Assembly (NCBI GenBank): GCA_028288315.1 | Contig: JAQBNY010000280.1 | Coordinates: forward strand, 1 to 25,587 | From: Mucilaginibacter sp. | Lineage (GTDB): Bacteria > Bacteroidota > Bacteroidia > Sphingobacteriales > Sphingobacteriaceae | DNA: 25,587 nt | Direction of reading: 5' to 3' | In this document: in pieces, positions 6,974-14,318 of the stretch | Layout: every line of letters begins with the position of its first letter | Numbering within the stretch: position 1 is the first letter of the stretch | The notes under the pieces: generated by a model | What the model was told of the DNA's origin: nothing | The model's input: only the letters and a program-made list of their open reading frames with translations | Databases searched by the model: none | Made by a program: the position numbers and the translations under genes

Positions 6974-8344
6974 TTACTCCTCTCCAATATACTTCACATC
7001 TATTTGCTTATTAGCCTTAGCCCCTAACTTCTTAATTTTTTCTGCAGTGATAGTTAAATTACCTCGGCCATCAGTTAATTTATTTAAGGCTTTATCATAA
7101 CTGTCCTGGCTTTGTTTAATGTTTTTGCCGATGCCTTCCATATCGCCTACAAAGCCAACAAACTTATCATACATTTCACCGCTTAAGCGGGCAATTTCAA
7201 GCACATTCCGGTTTTGACGTTCCTGTTTCCAGATGCTGGCAATAGTGCGGAGGGTGGCTAACAAGGTACTCGGACTAACAATTACTACCCGCTTATCCCA
7301 GGCATCACTAAAAAGGTCGGCATCCAGTTGTACGGCAAAACTAAAGGACGATTCTATAGGCACAAAAAGCAAAACAAAATCGGGCGAGTTTACCTGGTAC
7401 AGATCATGGTAGTTCTTGGATGATAAACCCTGTACATGACTGCGGATAGATTCAACATGTGCTTTTGAAAATAACCTGCGTTCCTCTTCCGTCTCACAGT
7501 TCACTAGCCGCTCGTAAGCTACCAGGGATACCTTAGAATCAATTATTAAATGTTTTTCATCAGGTAGGTCAATAATTACATCAGGTTGTAGGCGGCCGCC
7601 GTCAATACCGTTCAGGCTGGCTTGTATACGGTACTCGCTGTCGCGTACCAGTCCAGATCGTTCTAAAACTTTTTCCAGTATTACTTCGCCCCAGTTACCT
7701 TGCTTTTTATTGTCACCTTTTAAGGCTTTGGTTAAGTTTGATGCTTCGGTACTTATCAGTTTATTCAGATCCATCAGCTGGGTAATAACTCCTTTAAGGG
7801 TATTACGCTCTGCGGCCTCCATATTGTAAACTTTATCTACTTTCTCCTCAAAATCTTTTATTTTTTCTTTTAAAGGATTGAGTATGGTATCAATACTAAG
7901 CTTGTTTACATCTGTAAATTCTTTTGATTTTTCTTTTAGCAGTTTTTCGGCCACATTTTCAAACTCACGTTGAAAATGTAGGCGGGTTTGCTCTATCTCT
8001 GTTTTTTGCTCAGTAAGTTTTTCCTGCTGTGCTTTAAAATAAGAACGGGATGACTCTAAAGACTGATTTGCCTGCGCAAGTTGCGTACGTTCATATAAAA
8101 GCTCGTCTAATAAACGGGATTGCTCATCCTTAAGCAGCCTGGTGATGTTTTCCTTTTCACTAAGCAAATTGCCGGCTTTTTCTTCGGCTTTCGCTAATGA
8201 AATTTTTAGAGAATCATTTTCGGCTTTTAATAAAGAGAGCTCATCTGTAGAAATACCGTAAACTGTAGGGCGTTTTAAAAATATAAATACGGCAATAACC
8301 AGCACAAAAATACTGGTAATAAGTAATATAATAGCAACATTCAT
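6974..8344 (-). CDS. rmuC: DNA recombination protein RmuC homologue
   Basis: The product has 456 residues. It has an N-terminal transmembrane helix (residues 3-23, IILLITSIFVLVIAVFIFL), a long coiled coil (about 36-140, rich in E, K, Q and L) and then the RmuC domain (about 150-430). Landmark motifs are GNWGEVILEKVLERSGL, LQPDVIIDLPDEKHLIIDSKVSL, the FVPIESSFSFAVQ segment and the WDKRVVIVSPSTLLATLRTIASIW block. RmuC is a predicted membrane-anchored nuclease-like protein of the PD-(D/E)XK superfamily that limits inversions between short repeats in Escherichia coli. Its biochemistry is unsettled. It is monocistronic here, with a perfect -7 box 31 nt upstream of the start. The start ATG directly precedes the membrane anchor. 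Confidence 0.94.
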   Translation of the reverse strand: MNVAIILLITSIFVLVIAVFIFLKRPTVYGISTDELSLLKAENDSLKISLAKAEEKAGNLLSEKENITRLLKDEQSRLLDELLYERTQLAQANQSLESSRSYFKAQQEKLTEQKTEIEQTRLHFQREFENVAEKLLKEKSKEFTDVNKLSIDTILNPLKEKIKDFEEKVDKVYNMEAAERNTLKGVITQLMDLNKLISTEASNLTKALKGDNKKQGNWGEVILEKVLERSGLVRDSEYRIQASLNGIDGGRLQPDVIIDLPDEKHLIIDSKVSLVAYERLVNCETEEERRLFSKAHVESIRSHVQGLSSKNYHDLYQVNSPDFVLLFVPIESSFSFAVQLDADLFSDAWDKRVVIVSPSTLLATLRTIASIWKQERQNRNVLEIARLSGEMYDKFVGFVGDMEGIGKNIKQSQDSYDKALNKLTDGRGNLTITAEKIKKLGAKANKQIDVKYIGEE

Positions 8345-8374
8345 TTGATAAAAAAATTAGCAAAACGAATGTAA

Positions 8375-8382
8375 CAAATTTA
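8375..8382 (-). promoter_or_regulatory. Bacteroidota -7 box for rmuC
   Basis: Read on the minus strand, TAAATTTG matches TAnnTTTG exactly. It ends about 30 nt before the rmuC start codon, giving a short untranslated leader. I see no convincing -33 TTTG at the right spacing. Confidence 0.45.
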
Positions 8383-8404
8383 ATATTACTAAAAAAAAGA
8401 AGTA

Positions 8405-8644
8405 TTACTTAGGATTGTTTTTAAGTGTATCTTTTGGTGCATTTGTAGTGCCAGATCCGTTTCCACTCGTATCTTTTCCACCTGTTTCAATAGGTGTGGC
8501 TGAGAGTGCTGCACTATCGGTAGGGCCCTCATTACCCACATGTGTTTGGCCGGAATCTGCCTGGTTGCTTTCTGTTTTATTACCCTTGCATGCTGCAAAC
8601 GAAATGGATAAAAAAGCAAATAAATATATAAATACGTTTTTCAT
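8405..8644 (-). CDS. Small lipoprotein, Ser/Thr/Gly/Asn-rich (paralogue A)
   Basis: This 79-residue protein starts MKNVFIYLFAFLSISFAAC, a lipoprotein signal peptide with lipobox SFAAC and C19 as the lipidation site. The mature 60 residues are low-complexity and polar, with no predicted fold and no hydrophobic core. It is clearly a paralogue of the gene 6 bp upstream (8651-8905): the start MK(N/K)VF(I/V)Y, the segment ADSG(Q/K)T(H/N)(V/I)G(S/N) and the end NPK are shared. The function is unknown. An opposite-strand open frame covering both genes lacks any recognisable product, while both minus-strand frames have perfect signal peptides, so this strand is preferred. Confidence 0.75.
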   Translation of the reverse strand: MKNVFIYLFAFLSISFAACKGNKTESNQADSGQTHVGNEGPTDSAALSATPIETGGKDTSGNGSGTTNAPKDTLKNNPK

Positions 8645-8650
8645 AATAAT

Positions 8651-8905
8651 TTATTTAGGATTGGTTTTTGGTGTGTCTACCGTGGGTGTTGCAGTACTTT
8701 TACCGTTTGCGCTGGTATCAGTTCCGCTGGTACCGCTTTGCATTGGGGTGCTTGATGATGCCGCGCTTGTAGTATCTGCGGCACCGGAACTGCCAATATT
8801 TGTTTTACCGGAATCGGCCCGATCGCCTCCGGTTTTATTATTGCCGGTACATGCAGAAACATATATTGCTATTATGATAAGTATATAAACAAAAACCTTT
8901 TTCAT
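8651..8905 (-). CDS. Small lipoprotein, Ser/Thr/Gly-rich (paralogue B)
   Basis: The product has 84 residues. The signal peptide MKKVFVYILIIIAIYVSAC has a lipobox ending in C19. The mature chain is short and rich in Ser, Thr, Gly and Asp, and resembles a flexible surface tether or a very small periplasmic lipoprotein. It is a tandem paralogue of the 79-residue gene immediately downstream on the same strand, so the pair is probably cotranscribed. No domain is recognised. The two mature sequences have diverged in the middle but keep the ADSG(K/Q)T motif and the proline-ending tail, so the duplication is not very recent. Confidence 0.75.
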   Translation of the reverse strand: MKKVFVYILIIIAIYVSACTGNNKTGGDRADSGKTNIGSSGAADTTSAASSSTPMQSGTSGTDTSANGKSTATPTVDTPKTNPK

Positions 8906-8983
8906 AAGTTAATTTTTTGTTGATATTACTTAAACTACAATTAGCATATTTACATGTTTAAATTATTTGAAAATAAACCAATT

Positions 8984-9364
8984 ATGAAGTACTTATATAT
9001 TTGTTTAACCTTTTTTGTTTGCCTTTTCATCGCCTCATGCTCTAAAAAGGGAAATGTAATGCCAACACCACATACCATTAAATTTACGGCAACCGGTACT
9101 GCATCTTTTACTGCCGTAGTCTCTGTAATAAAAGCTACGGCAACCACATCAACAACGCTTGATACAAAAACGGTGGCTACAGGTACAACTTATGATTACA
9201 ATACATCATTAAATAGTGGTGATATAGTACATTTTGAGATACAAACTATGGGAGAAAATTTGGTATCATACACCATTGCCGATAATGGTACGGTAGTAGC
9301 GCAACAAACCAACGAGGAATTAGGATCATTTAGCAAAACAACAGCCGATTATACTATTAATTAG
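8984..9364 (+). CDS. Hypothetical lipoprotein
   Basis: The frame is open from an ATG at 8954, but the ATG at 8984 places a standard lipoprotein signal peptide (MKYLYICLTFFVCLFIASC, lipobox FIASC, C19) at the N-terminus, so I choose 8984, giving 126 residues. The mature part is predicted to be all beta and rich in Thr (FTATGTASFTAVVSVIKATATTSTTL, then GTTYDYNTSLNSGDIVHFEIQT). It resembles the small beta-sandwich lipoproteins common in this phylum. No named family is recognised. It is convergent with gldH, and only 7 bp separate the stops. Confidence 0.75.
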   Translation: MKYLYICLTFFVCLFIASCSKKGNVMPTPHTIKFTATGTASFTAVVSVIKATATTSTTLDTKTVATGTTYDYNTSLNSGDIVHFEIQTMGENLVSYTIADNGTVVAQQTNEELGSFSKTTADYTIN

Positions 9365-9371
9365 CTGTTGC

Positions 9372-9851
9372 TTACTTAGCTTTTTCCACTCTTAAACCTA
9401 CATCACTAACCTCATGGAGTGGGTTATCGCGCATGTTTTGCTCAATTTCAAAATGGTAAACCCCTTTAGCCGGGAATTTATATTGTGTACGTAAAGGCAC
9501 CTGGTAACTGTATAGATTGCCACTGCCGCTGCCCAGCCATTCGCCATCTTTATTGGCCAGCTTGTATTCATAACGGGTGGCAGCGGTTTTTTTACCAGGC
9601 GATGTTTGATGAAACAAAACAAAAATATTAGAGTACTTGTAGCTGCCTGTAACCCTTAAATTAAAGTAAAGGTTATAGGGTATGGTTTCATCGTCAATCT
9701 TAACATTATACTTTATTCGGTTTACATACGCCCAGTTATGGTTGGGCAGTTCCGTATTCTGATCTATTACCGCTTTTGGGTCCATGCAGCCTTGCGCCGT
9801 AAAAAGTACAAGGGCAATCAATCCACAAAAAATAACTTTTAAATATTGCAT
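9372..9851 (-). CDS. gldH: Gliding motility-type lipoprotein GldH
   Basis: This 159-residue lipoprotein has signal sequence MQYLKVIFCGLIALVLFTAQGC with C22 as the likely lipidated residue. The body matches the GldH family: the segment N-W-A-Y near residue 40, I-P-Y-N-L-Y-F-N-L-R-V about residues 57-67, YSNIFVLFH, a GEWLGSGSGNLYSYQVPL segment, and the ending KGVYHFEIEQNMRDNPLHEVSDVGLRVEKAK. In Flavobacterium johnsoniae GldH is needed for gliding, and the gene also persists in non-gliding Bacteroidota. It is the last gene of a tight holB-ricT-gldH run (2-bp spacer), an arrangement I recall as recurrent in the phylum. Family assignment is from motif recognition. Confidence 0.88.
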   Translation of the reverse strand: MQYLKVIFCGLIALVLFTAQGCMDPKAVIDQNTELPNHNWAYVNRIKYNVKIDDETIPYNLYFNLRVTGSYKYSNIFVLFHQTSPGKKTAATRYEYKLANKDGEWLGSGSGNLYSYQVPLRTQYKFPAKGVYHFEIEQNMRDNPLHEVSDVGLRVEKAK

Positions 9852-9853
9852 TA

Positions 9854-11269
9854 TTATTCCGGTCTTGCAGGGTTATCGTTGTTTCGGTTATTTGGATTGT
9901 TTGGTCGAGGGCGGTTATTATTACGCCTGTTATTGTTGTTTCCTTGCGGACGGGTGCCACCACCCTCTGGCTTTGGCCCGGCTTGTGCGCCATCGGGGCG
10001 TGGCCCTTGCTGGTGCTGCTGGCGATTGCCACCTTCGGGACGGTTACCTTGCTGGCGGTTACTACGCTCGGGCCTTGGGCCCTGTGGCGCGCCATCTATT
10101 TTATTGGCTTGTTGTTCTCCCGCTCCGTTACGGTTACGATTTTTGTTCTTGTTTTTGTTTTTATTTTGATTGTTCCTGCGCTCATCCAACCGGGTTAAGC
10201 TATCCTGACCAACAACATTCTCATAATCTAAAACCTTTACTGGTTTAGTTTCTTCTTCAAAAACCTCACCCAAATCTGCAGGAATAATTCCCTCACGGTT
10301 CAATTGTTGAATTTCCTTTACTTTATCAATAGTCATAGGCACCCATGATTCCTCACGGGGGTAGCTAAACCACATGATCTTTTTAAAGATATCTGTTTTT
10401 TGCAGGCGCGCGTCACCTTTTTCGGTTTTTAGCACGTTCACATTATCTGGTATATGCTTTAAGGCATCCATATAAGTATCCAGCTCGTAGTTAAGGCAGC
10501 ATTTTAATTTACCACACTGACCCGCAAGCTTCAACGTATTTAAAGAAAGATTTTGATAACGCGCAGCTGATGTTGATACCGTTTTAAAATCGGTTAACCA
10601 GGTGCTGCAGCAAAGTTCACGACCGCAAGAACCAATACCGCCTAAACGGCTTGCTTCCTGGCGCATACCTATCTGGCGCATTTCAATACGAATAAGGAAA
10701 GACTCCGCCATTTTTTTGATCAGCTCCCTAAAATCTACGCGGCCTTCGGCCGTATAATAAAAGGTTGCCTTGGTTTTATCGCCCTGGTAATCTACATCAC
10801 TTATCTTCATTGATAAATTAAGTTCAAGTGCCAGTGTGCGCGATTTGTGCATGGTTTCCCATTCCATATCCTTCGCCAGCTTCCACTTATCCACATCGGC
10901 AGGAGTGGCACGGCGATAGATCTTTTTAACAACATCAGCCTCTTTTACATGGCGCTTGGTCATTTGCATACGCACCAGTTCGCCGGTGATAGATACATGG
11001 CCAATGTCATAGCCGCCGGTAGTAGTTTCTACCGCAACCAAATCACCCGTTTCCAGGTAAATGTTGTCGTTATTATGATAAAACTCTTTTCTCGATCCCT
11101 TAAACTTAACTTCAACTATCGAAAAGGGCTTATAGTTAGTTGGCATATCCATATGAGAAAGCCAATCGTGTACATCTAATTTACTGCAACCGTTAGTAAG
11201 GCACGAGCCGTTACTTTTGCAGCCCGCAGGCGAGCAACCGCCACCTGTTGAGCAACTTCCGCATCCCAT
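9854..11269 (-). CDS. ricT: RicT/YaaT-like PSP1 domain protein with Cys-rich N-terminus and disordered basic tail
   Basis: The product has 471 residues. The N-terminus is strikingly cysteine-rich (C3, C6, C12, C17, C23, C28). The PSP1 domain follows at about residues 45-290, with FSIVEVKFKGSRKEFY, DLVAVETTTGGYDIGHV, TATFYYTAEGRVDFRELIK, RIEMRQIGMRQEASRLGGIGSCGRELCC and LAGQCGKLKCCLNYE. In Bacillus subtilis, RicT works with RicA and RicF in an iron-sulfur complex that influences RNase Y-dependent RNA maturation. RicA, RicF and RNase Y are not in this window. About residues 360-471 form a low-complexity tail rich in N, R, Q, P, G and K, absent from the roughly 275-residue Bacillus protein and typical of RNA-binding disordered regions. 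Spacers of 2 bp on each side indicate an operon with holB and gldH. Confidence 0.9.
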   Translation of the reverse strand: MGCGSCSTGGGCSPAGCKSNGSCLTNGCSKLDVHDWLSHMDMPTNYKPFSIVEVKFKGSRKEFYHNNDNIYLETGDLVAVETTTGGYDIGHVSITGELVRMQMTKRHVKEADVVKKIYRRATPADVDKWKLAKDMEWETMHKSRTLALELNLSMKISDVDYQGDKTKATFYYTAEGRVDFRELIKKMAESFLIRIEMRQIGMRQEASRLGGIGSCGRELCCSTWLTDFKTVSTSAARYQNLSLNTLKLAGQCGKLKCCLNYELDTYMDALKHIPDNVNVLKTEKGDARLQKTDIFKKIMWFSYPREESWVPMTIDKVKEIQQLNREGIIPADLGEVFEEETKPVKVLDYENVVGQDSLTRLDERRNNQNKNKNKNKNRNRNGAGEQQANKIDGAPQGPRPERSNRQQGNRPEGGNRQQHQQGPRPDGAQAGPKPEGGGTRPQGNNNNRRNNNRPRPNNPNNRNNDNPARPE

Positions 11270-11271
11270 AA

Positions 11272-12417
11272 TTAATTTGGTATATAGTGATTCCCCGTAG
11301 GGACAATTTTAAAATTTAGTATTTTTATAATCTGCAAAGATACGTCTAAAAACAAGATTTTAGGGTTTGCATTTCGTTCTATATGATAATGGGCTTTTTC
11401 AAGCTCGTTGATAATGGTTTGAGCCTGCGGTATATTCATCACCGCCGACATTTTTTTAGCCGTTTCCAGTTCCTGCTCTGGCAGTTTAACTATCCTTTCC
11501 GCACCCGACCGTAACAAACAGCACTCGCGTATAAAACTGATACCGTACCGTAAAAAGTTCTTTTGATTTTCACGGCCCATTTTTGACGTTTGGTCAACAA
11601 AGCCAAGCACCTCTAAACCTTTATTAGAGAAACACTGGCGCAGCCATTGCACAAACAGCGTGTGATAGCTTTTAGTATCCTGCTGCAGCATACTCAACGC
11701 TTCGGTAATGTTACCGTTGCTGAGGTAGGCTATCTCTGATGCGGCAGTTTCTGTTTGGTTATGGTCAGTAATGAGATGTTCTTTTATATCCTCATAATTT
11801 AAACACGGCACCTTTATAAGTTGTGTGCGTGATAAAATGGTGTTAAGAATCTGATCCTGGTTTTGTGCCACCAACAAAAAAAGGGTGTTGGGTTGAGGTT
11901 CCTCTATTACTTTTAACAATGCATTGCCTTCCTTATCCAAATACTCGGGCAACCAAAGGATAAGTATTTTATAGGCTGATTCAAACGGTTTAAAGCTGAG
12001 CTTTTTAATAATTTGATGGCACTCGGCAATATTGATATTGGCTTGTTTGTTCTCTGCCTCCAAATATCCGCGCCAAATATCCAGGCTTAAATAAGGGTTG
12101 GCAGTAAACGCATCGCGCCATTGTTCAATATAAGTTAGTGCTGTATCATCTTTATGTTTAGCGAAGAATGGGTATGAAAAATGCAGATCGGGATGCATAA
12201 GCTTTTGATACTTTCGGCATGATGAGCACACACCGCATGAATCATCCGTCTGCTTGTCTTCACATGATAAATATTGTGCGTAAGCAACAGCCAATGCTAA
12301 ACTCCCGCTCCCTTCCGGCCCTAAAAACAACTGTGCATGGCTCACCCTGTTCTCGTTTACCGAATTAATGAGCCGTTGCTTTATTGCTTCCTGTCCTATG
12401 ATGTCCTTAAATCGCAT
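11272..12417 (-). CDS. holB: DNA polymerase III delta-prime subunit (HolB)
   Basis: This 381-residue AAA+ clamp-loader subunit starts MRFKDIIGQEAIKQRLINSV. The P-loop region FLGPEGSGSLALAVAYAQYL lacks the Walker A lysine (G-S-G-S in place of G-x-G-K-T), as expected for non-hydrolysing delta-prime subunits. A four-cysteine zinc module (CEDKQTDDSCGVCSSCRKYQ) follows. Later motifs are YKILILWLPEYLDKEGNALLKVIEEPQPNTLFLLVAQNQDQILNTILSRTQLIKV, which carry the Walker B-like region and sensor 1. The SRT motif is kept, consistent with the arginine finger of delta-prime. It opens the operon running into ricT. The start ATG is 20 bp from the left arm of a long inverted repeat. Confidence 0.93.
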   Translation of the reverse strand: MRFKDIIGQEAIKQRLINSVNENRVSHAQLFLGPEGSGSLALAVAYAQYLSCEDKQTDDSCGVCSSCRKYQKLMHPDLHFSYPFFAKHKDDTALTYIEQWRDAFTANPYLSLDIWRGYLEAENKQANINIAECHQIIKKLSFKPFESAYKILILWLPEYLDKEGNALLKVIEEPQPNTLFLLVAQNQDQILNTILSRTQLIKVPCLNYEDIKEHLITDHNQTETAASEIAYLSNGNITEALSMLQQDTKSYHTLFVQWLRQCFSNKGLEVLGFVDQTSKMGRENQKNFLRYGISFIRECCLLRSGAERIVKLPEQELETAKKMSAVMNIPQAQTIINELEKAHYHIERNANPKILFLDVSLQIIKILNFKIVPTGNHYIPN

Positions 12418-12436
12418 TGGTGCAAAATAGTGAATT

Positions 12437-12563
12437 GATTTTAGATGTACTATTTTAGATGTAAGATTTAAGCGGGGTTATTAACACAGAATGAAATAAT
12501 ATGCACATTTGCAATTACATAAGCCATTGTTATGCCAGCATCTAAAATAGTACATCTAAAATC
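12437..12563. repeat. 25-bp perfect inverted repeat framing the holB/ruvX divergent spacer
   Basis: The arms 12437-12461 and 12539-12563 are exact reverse complements (25 of 25) separated by 77 bp. The left arm contains two direct copies of ATTTTAGATGTA (12438-12449 and 12452-12463, period 14 bp). The right arm ends 9 bp before the ruvX ATG, and the left arm begins 19 bp before the holB start, so both divergent promoters must lie inside or on this structure. The 77-bp interior has no ORF with a recognisable product and no exact TAnnTTTG box. A near match (CACATTTG) lies in the middle. It could be a short MITE-like element or an operator pair. Confidence 0.85.
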
Positions 12564-12572
12564 TAAAATTAA

Positions 12573-12983
12573 ATGAGAGTAATGGCTTTTGATTATGGCA
12601 CCAAGCGCATTGGTATTGCAGTTACTGACCCGATGCAGATAATAGCCACAGGACTGGACACTATACACCCGCTAAAAATTATTGATTACCTAAAAAAATA
12701 TCTGCAAGCCGAACCTGTTGAACGCTTTATTGTGGGCGAGCCTAAGCAAATGGATAACACTCCGTCACAATCGGCCATGCATGTAAAGGGATTTGTGAAC
12801 CTGCTTAAAAAAACCTTCCCTGATATTCCCATTGAAATGTTTGACGAGCGCTTTACCTCCAAAATGGCATCAGCAACAATAGCTCAAAGCGGCATGGGCA
12901 AAAAGGCCCGGCAGAACAAAGAACTGGTAGATACCATATCGGCGGTAATACTGCTGCAGAGCTGGATGTCAAAATCTTTTTAG
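12573..12983 (+). CDS. ruvX: Putative pre-16S rRNA nuclease / Holliday junction resolvase-like YqgF (RuvX)
   Basis: The 136-residue protein has an RNase H-like fold and is of normal length. The first acidic active-site motif is MAFDYGTKRIGIAVTD (D7). Next come VERFIVGEPKQMDNTPSQ (E56), EMFDERFTSKMA and the C-terminal acidic residue in KELVDTISAVILLQSWM (D120). The family in E. coli processes the 5' end of 16S rRNA, and the Holliday junction assignment came from fold similarity. It is divergent from holB across the 25-bp inverted repeat. The ATG at 12573 is the only plausible start, since the conserved beta strand begins at once. Confidence 0.94.
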   Translation: MRVMAFDYGTKRIGIAVTDPMQIIATGLDTIHPLKIIDYLKKYLQAEPVERFIVGEPKQMDNTPSQSAMHVKGFVNLLKKTFPDIPIEMFDERFTSKMASATIAQSGMGKKARQNKELVDTISAVILLQSWMSKSF

Positions 12984-13068
12984 TTTCCATCCGCGTTGTT
13001 GTGAAGATATATTAATCAATATCAAACCACATTTAAGAGGGCTAAAAATCCACTAAATTCAAATTTAT

Positions 13069-13076
13069 TATCTTTG
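13069..13076 (+). promoter_or_regulatory. Bacteroidota -7 box directly before the O-methyltransferase start
   Basis: TATCTTTG matches TAnnTTTG exactly and ends only 4 bp before the ATG at 13081. If it is used, transcription would begin at or very near the start codon, predicting a leaderless or nearly leaderless mRNA. Confidence 0.5.
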
Positions 13077-13080
13077 CACC

Positions 13081-13719
13081 ATGGAAATTCTACCCCATGA
13101 GCTGCAGGTATACTTAGATAGTCACCTCGATCCGGAGACGGAAGGGCTGCAAAAGATAAACAGGGATACCTATTTAAAGATGCTTAAACCCAACATGCTA
13201 TCTGGCCATTATCAGGGGCGGGTGTTGAGCATGCTAAGCAAAATGTTACAGCCAAAGCTTATTTTGGAGATAGGAACCTTTACCGGTTACTCAGCCATTT
13301 GCCTTGCCGAAGGGTTGATTGAAGGGGGCGTTTTGCATACCATTGAAGTTAACCGCGAATTAGAGGAAATGCTTAACTCACATTTTAAGCTCACAAATGT
13401 GGAAAAAAAAGTTCGACAGCATTTTGGCCCTGCAGAGGCTGTACTGGCTGATTTAGAGCTTAATAACATTGATTTGGTCTTTATTGATGCGGATAAACGA
13501 AATAATTTAACTTATTTTGAGTTAATATTTGACAAAGTAAGGACCGGGGGGTTAATAATAATTGATAATGTTTTGTGGAAAGGAAAGGTTTATGGCGACG
13601 AAAAAGATGCCGACACCGAAAGCTTTCGCAAACTAAATGAACACATAGCTGTTAACACACAGGTTGAAAAATTAATTCTACCTGTACGCGATGGACTAAT
13701 GATCATCAGAAAAAAGTAA
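13081..13719 (+). CDS. O-methyltransferase, class I SAM-dependent (methyltransferase_3 family)
   Basis: The product has 212 residues. It follows the catechol/caffeoyl-CoA O-methyltransferase-like pattern: HELQVYLDSHLDPETEGLQKINRDT at the N-terminus, LKPNMLSGHYQGRVLSMLSKML, SAM motif I ILEIGTFTGYSAICLAEGL (about 61-79), acidic VLHTIEVNREL, then DLVFIDADKRNN (D136) and IIIDNVLWKGKV (D162, N163), whose D and N residues usually bind the catalytic divalent metal. The natural substrate in bacteria is generally unknown. The homologous sequence starts right at M1, which supports the ATG at 13081 despite the promoter box touching it. The following glucosaminidase gene begins 3 bp after the stop, so they are probably cotranscribed. 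Confidence 0.92.
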   Translation: MEILPHELQVYLDSHLDPETEGLQKINRDTYLKMLKPNMLSGHYQGRVLSMLSKMLQPKLILEIGTFTGYSAICLAEGLIEGGVLHTIEVNRELEEMLNSHFKLTNVEKKVRQHFGPAEAVLADLELNNIDLVFIDADKRNNLTYFELIFDKVRTGGLIIIDNVLWKGKVYGDEKDADTESFRKLNEHIAVNTQVEKLILPVRDGLMIIRKK

Positions 13720-13722
13720 ATT

Positions 13723-14265
13723 ATGAAGAAACTCTTAACTGTAACACTACTGTTAGTATCTGCACTTATTACCACCACCACAGCCGTATCGGCACAAAGC
13801 GCATCACAAACGTATATAGAGAGGTTCAAAGATAATGCCATTCGCATTATGCATGAAACCGGTGTACCGGCAAGCATCATCCTGGGTGTAGCGATGCATG
13901 AAAGCGGCAGCGGTAAAAGCGCTATTGCTCAAAACCTTAACAACCAGTTTGGAGTAAAAGGCGGAGGTACTATAGTTTATTATAAACACAACAAGAAAGT
14001 AAAATCGGCATATAAACGATATGACTCTGTTTTAGACTCGTTTGATGATTTTGCCCGTATCATGACAGAGCGTAAGCAATTTAGCCACCTGGCTGATAAA
14101 CTTACCCAGTATGATTACGAAGGCTGGGCAAAAGGTATACAGCGCAATGGCTATGCAAGCAGCCGTAAATGGGCTTCACAGGTTTTAGGTATCATTAACA
14201 AATATAAACTTGATGAACTGGATAAAACTCCTGAAGAAAAACCCCAGTTAGCAGAAGCCAATTAA
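13723..14265 (+). CDS. Secreted glucosaminidase (GH73-type)
   Basis: The product has 180 residues. The signal peptide MKKLLTVTLLLVSALITTTTAVSA precedes the mature start near residue 25. The glucosaminidase domain occupies about residues 30-163: YIERFKDNAIRIMHETGVPASIILGVAMHESGSGKSAIAQ with the predicted general acid E60, NNQFGVKGG, a central Y-x-R-Y-x-S-x-x-x-S-F-D-D-F motif, and GWAKGIQRNGYASSRKWASQVLGII. The family cleaves the N-acetylglucosaminyl bond in peptidoglycan. The cell wall would be its target. There is no wall-binding module. It is a paralogue of the next gene, and the gap to the upstream methyltransferase is only 3 bp. Confidence 0.9.
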   Translation: MKKLLTVTLLLVSALITTTTAVSAQSASQTYIERFKDNAIRIMHETGVPASIILGVAMHESGSGKSAIAQNLNNQFGVKGGGTIVYYKHNKKVKSAYKRYDSVLDSFDDFARIMTERKQFSHLADKLTQYDYEGWAKGIQRNGYASSRKWASQVLGIINKYKLDELDKTPEEKPQLAEAN

Positions 14266-14283
14266 TATTTACATTTTTAACCT

Positions 14284-14291
14284 TAAGTTTG
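14284..14291 (+). promoter_or_regulatory. Bacteroidota -7 box for the LysM glucosaminidase gene
   Basis: TAAGTTTG matches TAnnTTTG exactly, 27 nt upstream of the ATG at 14319. It lies in the 53-bp spacer after the first glucosaminidase, so the second gene may have its own promoter. It overlaps a small ACCTTAA/TTAAGGT stem (14280-14286 with 14307-14313). Confidence 0.4.
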
Positions 14292-14318
14292 GCTCTTCAT
14301 TCGCTTTTAAGGTAATCT

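Noticed and set aside
8415..8888. 157-codon plus-strand open frame opposite the two mini-lipoproteins
   Set aside because: The minus strand carries two frames with intact signal peptides and lipoboxes. The plus frame is the GC-skewed complement of Ser/Thr/Gly-rich codons.
8954..8983. Upstream start codon (8954) for the lipoprotein at 8984
   Set aside because: It would put ten charged and polar residues before the signal peptide. The ATG at 8984 gives a standard lipoprotein signal.
9784..10248. Several long plus-strand open frames (Leu/Cys/Gly-rich) opposite the ricT tail and gldH start
   Set aside because: They are artefacts of the low-complexity AAC/CGN/CCN codons of the RicT tail, whose reading frame continues the conserved PSP1 domain.
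11272..12417. HolB as a broken or inactive ATPase because the Walker A lysine is missing
   Set aside because: Delta-prime subunits commonly lack a functional P-loop. The zinc module and SRT motif are intact and the length is normal.
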